Shown: positions 6,769 to 9,671 of the stretch, one piece after another
How positions within the stretch are numbered: the stretch's first letter is position 1
Layout of the letters: every line of letters begins with the position of its first letter
Position numbers and translations under genes: made by a program
The notes under the pieces: model-generated
Databases searched by the model: none
Seen by the model: the letters and a program-made list of their open reading frames with translations, nothing else
What the model was told of the DNA's origin: nothing
From: Anaerolineales bacterium
GTDB lineage: Bacteria; Chloroflexota; Anaerolineae; Promineifilales; Promineifilaceae
Assembly: GCA_020432595.1 (NCBI GenBank)
Contig: JAGQGA010000154.1
Location: forward strand, 1-9,671
Length of the DNA stretch: 9,671 bases
Direction of reading: 5' to 3'

Positions 6769-7599
6769 TTATTCTAATGCCACAATCACCACATCATACT
6801 CCGCCGCCGCGCTGCTGGCTTCGGAAATGGTGACACTGTATTCTGTCGTTTGGCGGGGCAGCACAAAAACAGCTTCGGCCGAACCTGCCCCACTAAAATT
6901 GGCTTCAGCCACTATGCTGCCGTTGCTGCTAAAGGTAATCACCAAATCCGCCTGCTCCACCGGGTCTACAAAGGCAATCACCGGACGGCCGTTTTTCGAC
7001 ACCACCCCATACTCCTTGCTCTCCCCCGCTGCAATCACATCCCGTTCGCCCCCCGCAAAGGCAAACAATCCTGCTTCTCCACTGCCCGTCAACCCCGCCA
7101 CCGCCACTCGGTGCAGTCCCGTCACCTCCGGCGAAAAAACCAGTAGCTCCGGCAGCCCTGCCCCGTTAAAATTAGCCTCACCTACCGGCGCAACGCTCAA
7201 ATCATCCCCCTCATACACTTGCAGCACCACATCCAGATACTGGCTGGCCTCGGCAAAAAAGAGCAGCGGCACAAATTGCGTACCGTCAAAGCGAAAGCTA
7301 ATGATCTCGCCCATGTCGAGCGGAAAGGCAGCCTGTGATCCTGGGGGAAAGGTGTTGGAAACGGCCGTTTCCGTCGGTTCAGTCACAAGAGCAATCGGTG
7401 TCGCCGACGGCTCAACCACAATCGTCGGGGCCGCCATCGTCGCCGTCGCCGCCGCTGGCAGCACCACCGCCTCTCCCTCCGTCAACGTCTGCCCCACAAG
7501 GCTCTCCTCATCCACCGTCAACACATCATCCGCCGCCGAATCCACATTTCGGCACGCCACTACCAGCAGACAAATCAGGAATAACCAATGTTTCAACAC
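6769..7599 (-). CDS. Predicted lipoprotein with two PPC-like beta domains
   Basis: The 276-residue protein starts at GTG (7597-7599) with AGGA 8 nt upstream. The N-terminus is K3, a hydrophobic stretch 5-15 and a lipobox VVAC with C16, so it is predicted to be exported, lipidated and held on the outer face of the membrane. Residues 20-90 are a low-complexity Ala/Val/Thr/Pro linker. Two similar beta-rich units follow (about 91-182 and 187-276). Each carries the same motif, EANFNGAG at 141-148 and EANFSGAG at 232-239, with 91 residues between them. Each is followed by a hydrophobic strand and then an aromatic-containing strand (LHRVAVAG / EYSVTIS). This pattern fits bacterial pre-peptidase C-terminal (PPC) domains, which commonly bind partners or substrates in secreted proteins. 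No catalytic motif is seen and the role is unknown. It sits between trpS and guaB with heptamer hairpins on both sides. Confidence 0.8.
   Translation of the reverse strand: MLKHWLFLICLLVVACRNVDSAADDVLTVDEESLVGQTLTEGEAVVLPAAATATMAAPTIVVEPSATPIALVTEPTETAVSNTFPPGSQAAFPLDMGEIISFRFDGTQFVPLLFFAEASQYLDVVLQVYEGDDLSVAPVGEANFNGAGLPELLVFSPEVTGLHRVAVAGLTGSGEAGLFAFAGGERDVIAAGESKEYGVVSKNGRPVIAFVDPVEQADLVITFSSNGSIVAEANFSGAGSAEAVFVLPRQTTEYSVTISEASSAAAEYDVVIVALE
6985..6993. repeat. AACGGCCGTT-type palindrome, one mismatch
   Basis: ACGGCCGTT in the lipoprotein gene, preceded by G in place of A. It encodes Asn-Gly-Arg-Pro (residues 203-206). Confidence 0.6.
7357..7372. repeat. AACGGCCGTT palindrome, 16-bp extended copy
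   Basis: GGAAACGGCCGTTTCC is a perfect 16-bp palindrome, the longest copy in the window. It lies in the linker of the lipoprotein gene and encodes Glu-Thr-Ala-Val-Ser (residues 77-81). Confidence 0.75.
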
Positions 7600-7614
7600 A
7601 CACTTTCCTGAATG

Positions 7615-7680
7615 GGAGATTGGGGATTGGGGATTGGAGATTCAAACAATCTCTAATCCCCAATCTCCAATCTCCAATCC
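7615..7680. repeat. Heptamer inverted repeat, GATTGGA family (copy 2)
   Basis: Left-arm heptamers are GATTGGG (7618), GATTGGG (7625), GATTGGA (7632) and GATT (7639). Right-arm units are AATCTCT (7648), AATCCCC (7655), AATCTCC (7662), AATCTCC (7669) and AATCC. The arms 7615-7642 and 7648-7675 pair at 26 of 28 positions around a 5-nt loop. The array begins 4 nt (stem 9 nt) after the trpS stop and ends 15 nt before the lipoprotein GTG. It has the same family and architecture as the copy at 6709, but with different unit variants. Confidence 0.88.
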
Positions 7681-7684
7681 ACTC

Positions 7685-8695
7685 TTACTTCGGCAGCACC
7701 AACCCCATCATCCGCTTCATCTCTTCAATCTTCGGCATGGACACCGCCGCCGCTTGCTCCGCCCCCACCGCCAGAATTCGGTCTAGCTCGCCTGGGTCGG
7801 ACATAATCTCATGATACCGCGCCTGAATTGGTTCCAGCGCGGCAATGACCACCTCGGCCACCCGCGTTTTCAAATCGCCATAGCCACGCGCATTGGCAAA
7901 ATCGGCTTCCACCTCGGCGTTGCTCTTTTCTGTCAACACTTTATAAATGCCGAGCAAATTGTTGACCCCAGCTTTCTCTGGGTCATCAGAAAAGTGAATT
8001 TCATTGCCCGAATCCGTCTTGGCTCTCTTAAACGAGCGCAAAATCTCCTTTGGATCATCCAACAGCTTCACCGCATGGCCGCGAATGTGCGCCGAACTCT
8101 TCGACATTTTGGAAGTCGGGTCGTCCAGCCCCATCACCCGCGCCCCCACTTCGGGAATCACCGCCTGCGGCACCACAAAAAAGTCGGTCTCATAGCGGCT
8201 GTTAAAGCTTTGGGCAATATCCCGCGCCAGCTCCACATGTTGCCGCTGGTCATCACCCACCGGAACTTCATCTGTATCATACAACAAAATGTCCCCCGCC
8301 ATCAGCACCGGATAATCCAACAGGCCAGTGAAAACGCTTTCCTGCTTGGCCGACTTGTCCTTATACTGCGTCATCCGCTGCAGCCAACCCAGCGGCGTGA
8401 CGCAGTTTAGCAGCCAACACGCCTCGGCATGGGCCACGACGTGGCTCTGCACAAACAGGGTGCATTTGTCTGGGCTAAGCCCACACGCCAGCAGCAGTGC
8501 CGCCAGCGTCCGCGTATTGGCCCGCAGTTCGGCCGGCTCTTGCGGCACCGTCAGGCTGTGCAAATCCACCAGGCAAAAGAAGTTGACCTTCTCATGCTGC
8601 CGATCTGCCCAGCCCTTAAACGCTCCCAAATAATTCCCCAGCGTCACCGCGCCGGAGGGTTGTACTCCGCTAAATACTCGTTTCTTGTTGCTCAT
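7685..8695 (-). CDS. trpS: Tryptophanyl-tRNA synthetase TrpS
   Basis: The 336-residue class I aminoacyl-tRNA synthetase attaches tryptophan to tRNA-Trp in the cytoplasm. The ATP-binding HIGH-equivalent is PSGAVTLGNYLG (13-24), in which TLGN replaces HIGH as is common in bacterial TrpRS. The tryptophan pocket region includes GDILLYDTDEVPVGDDQRQHVELARDIA (134-161), and KMSKS is at 196-200 after DDPTS. The C-terminal helical anticodon-binding region runs to the end. Length and motif order are normal. The ATG at 8693-8695 lacks a strong ribosome binding site (AAGCAAG only) and follows a heptamer hairpin by 11 nt. Its position between trpE and trpG could coordinate tryptophan synthesis with charging; that link is inferred from proximity only. 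Confidence 0.97.
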   Translation of the reverse strand: MSNKKRVFSGVQPSGAVTLGNYLGAFKGWADRQHEKVNFFCLVDLHSLTVPQEPAELRANTRTLAALLLACGLSPDKCTLFVQSHVVAHAEACWLLNCVTPLGWLQRMTQYKDKSAKQESVFTGLLDYPVLMAGDILLYDTDEVPVGDDQRQHVELARDIAQSFNSRYETDFFVVPQAVIPEVGARVMGLDDPTSKMSKSSAHIRGHAVKLLDDPKEILRSFKRAKTDSGNEIHFSDDPEKAGVNNLLGIYKVLTEKSNAEVEADFANARGYGDLKTRVAEVVIAALEPIQARYHEIMSDPGELDRILAVGAEQAAAVSMPKIEEMKRMMGLVLPK

Positions 8696-8706
8696 CTTGC
8701 TTAACG

Positions 8707-8776
8707 GTAATCAGTTGTCAGTAGCCAGTGATCAGTTAAAAAGCCAACTGATTACCGATTACCGATTACTGATTAC
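8707..8776. repeat. Heptamer inverted repeat, GATTACC family
   Basis: The left arm has four heptamers, GTAATCA, GTTGTCA, GTAGCCA and GTGATCA, starting at 8707, all of form GTNNNCA. The right arm has TGATTAC, CGATTAC, CGATTAC and TGATTAC (8749-8776). The outermost and innermost units pair best; the two middle pairs have three mismatches each. The loop is about 8 nt. The array begins 1 nt after the trpE stop and ends 11 nt before the trpS start. It is the paired version of the array at 1108-1140. Confidence 0.88.
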
Positions 8777-8777
8777 T

Positions 8778-9671
8778 CTATAATAAACCCTGTTCCGCCC
8801 GATCAACAGCCACAAACAACGCCTTGGCCTTGTTGCCACACTCCAAATACTCGCTCGTCGGGTCGCTGTCGGCCACAATGCCTGCACCCGCCTGCACATG
8901 CACCTTGCCATCGGCCACCACCATCGTGCGAATGGCAATGCAGGTGTCCATGTTGCCATCATACCCCACATGGCCGACCACGCCGCCGTACAAACTGCGC
9001 CGCTGCCCCTCTAGCTCTTCAATAATTTCCATGGCTCGCACCTTGGGCGCACCGCTCAGGGTTCCTGCGGGAAATGTCGCCCGCAGTAAATCAAACGCAT
9101 CCATATCGGCCCGCATTTGCCCTTCCACCTGGCTGACGATGTGCATGACGTGGCTGTAGCGCTCAATCACCATCAAATCTTCCACCTGCACCGTGCCATA
9201 GTCGCTGACGCGGCCAATATCGTTGCGCCCCAAATCCACTAGCATGACGTGTTCGGCCCGTTCTTTGGGGTCATTCAGCAGTTCCTCGGCCAGCGCATCA
9301 TCTTCTTCCTTGGTTTTACCGCGCCAGCGAGTGCCAGCAATGGGGCGCACGCTGGCAATGCCATCGGACAGCCGCACATGCATTTCCGGCGATGCCCCCA
9401 CAATTTGCAAATCAAAGTCGGGGAAGTCAAAGTAAAACATATAGGGCGACGGGTTGAGCATTCTCAGGGCGCGGTAGATAGCAAAGGGGTGGGCATTGGT
9501 TTGGCGGCTAAACCGCTGGCTCAACACCACTTGAAAGATGTCGCCGGCCGCAATATATTCCTTGGCCTGTCGCACCATCGCCTCATAGTCGGCCTGGCTC
9601 ATGTTGCTTGCCAGTTCGCTGCTTTGCCCGTTGCCGCCCCAGCGATATTGGGGAATGGCGGGCAACGGCCG
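8778..9671 (-). CDS. trpE: Anthranilate synthase component I TrpE, partial (N-terminus beyond the window)
   Basis: The visible 297 C-terminal residues are the chorismate-binding catalytic domain of TrpE, which with TrpG makes anthranilate from chorismate and ammonia. Numbering from the right edge, key motifs are PIAGTRWRG (110-118), DPKERAEH and the adjoining [12 protein letters not shown] (from 134), [21 protein letters not shown] (from about 199), [13 protein letters not shown] (about 227-239), DTCIAIRT (242-249) and [12 protein letters not shown] (260-271). These favour TrpE over PabB or isochorismate synthase. The reading frame is open to the window edge, so the first visible Leu codon (TTG, 9663-9665) is internal and not a start. 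The N-terminal part that binds feedback tryptophan is not visible, so regulation cannot be judged. The gene ends with TAG directly before the heptamer hairpin. Confidence 0.95.
   Translation of the reverse strand, partial: RPLPAIPQYRWGGNGQSSELASNMSQADYEAMVRQAKEYIAAGDIFQVVLSQRFSRQTNAHPFAIYRALRMLNPSPYMFYFDFPDFDLQIVGASPEMHVRLSDGIASVRPIAGTRWRGKTKEEDDALAEELLNDPKERAEHVMLVDLGRNDIGRVSDYGTVQVEDLMVIERYSHVMHIVSQVEGQMRADMDAFDLLRATFPAGTLSGAPKVRAMEIIEELEGQRRSLYGGVVGHVGYDGNMDTCIAIRTMVVADGKVHVQAGAGIVADSDPTSEYLECGNKAKALFVAVDRAEQGLL
9664..9671. repeat. AACGGCCGTT palindrome cut by the window edge
   Basis: AACGGCCG, the last eight bases of the window, match the recurrent palindrome; the remaining two bases lie outside. 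It is within trpE and encodes Arg-Pro. Confidence 0.4.

Noticed and set aside
5178..8776. Heptamer inverted repeats as intrinsic terminators
   Set aside because: They are AT-containing stems without a following run of T on the transcribed strand, and the next start codon is only 11-17 nt away.
8707..8776. Short tandem repeats as a CRISPR array
   Set aside because: The units are 7 bp with no spacers and no cas genes are nearby.
9663..9665. TTG as the start codon of trpE
   Set aside because: The frame is open to the window edge and the visible part covers only the C-terminal catalytic domain, so this Leu codon is internal.

Overview
This 9.7 kb window is a dense run of eight genes, all on the minus strand. 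In transcription order (right to left) they are: trpE (cut by the right edge), trpS, a predicted lipoprotein, guaB, trpG, a large M16C zinc peptidase, a small unknown ORF and trpD. Base composition is moderately GC-rich. The protein sequences, the scattered trp genes and the abundance of short heptamer repeats between genes suggest a free-living bacterium, perhaps a Chloroflexota member (Anaerolineae/Ardenticatenia-like). This is an inference from general resemblance; no phylogenetic marker here proves it.

Metabolically the window covers the entry into tryptophan synthesis. TrpE and TrpG form anthranilate synthase, TrpD adds the phosphoribosyl group, and TrpS charges tRNA-Trp. GuaB acts in guanine nucleotide synthesis. 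The lipoprotein, the peptidase and the small ORF have no obvious role in either pathway, so the cluster looks like a trp operon opened up by other genes.

The most striking content lies between the genes. Five junctions (trpE/trpS, trpS/lipoprotein, lipoprotein/guaB, guaB/trpG and small ORF/trpD) carry tandem 7-bp repeats. At four of them the heptamers form an inverted repeat that starts 1 to 9 nt after the upstream stop codon and ends 11 to 17 nt before the next start codon. Three heptamer families occur (GATTGGA, GATTACC and GTATTGC types). The sixth gap, trpG/M16 (273 bp), holds a different paired-hairpin element whose two stems differ by a compensatory base-pair change. A separate palindrome, AACGGCCGTT, occurs six times perfectly and three more times with one mismatch. 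It lies inside the coding regions in all three reading frames, which points to a DNA-level signal.

No tRNA, rRNA, CRISPR array, insertion sequence or convincing intrinsic terminator was seen. The large plus-strand ORFs are antisense shadows of the genes listed here. I cannot name a new defence or mobile system in this window; the candidates for something undescribed are the repeat systems and the small ORF.
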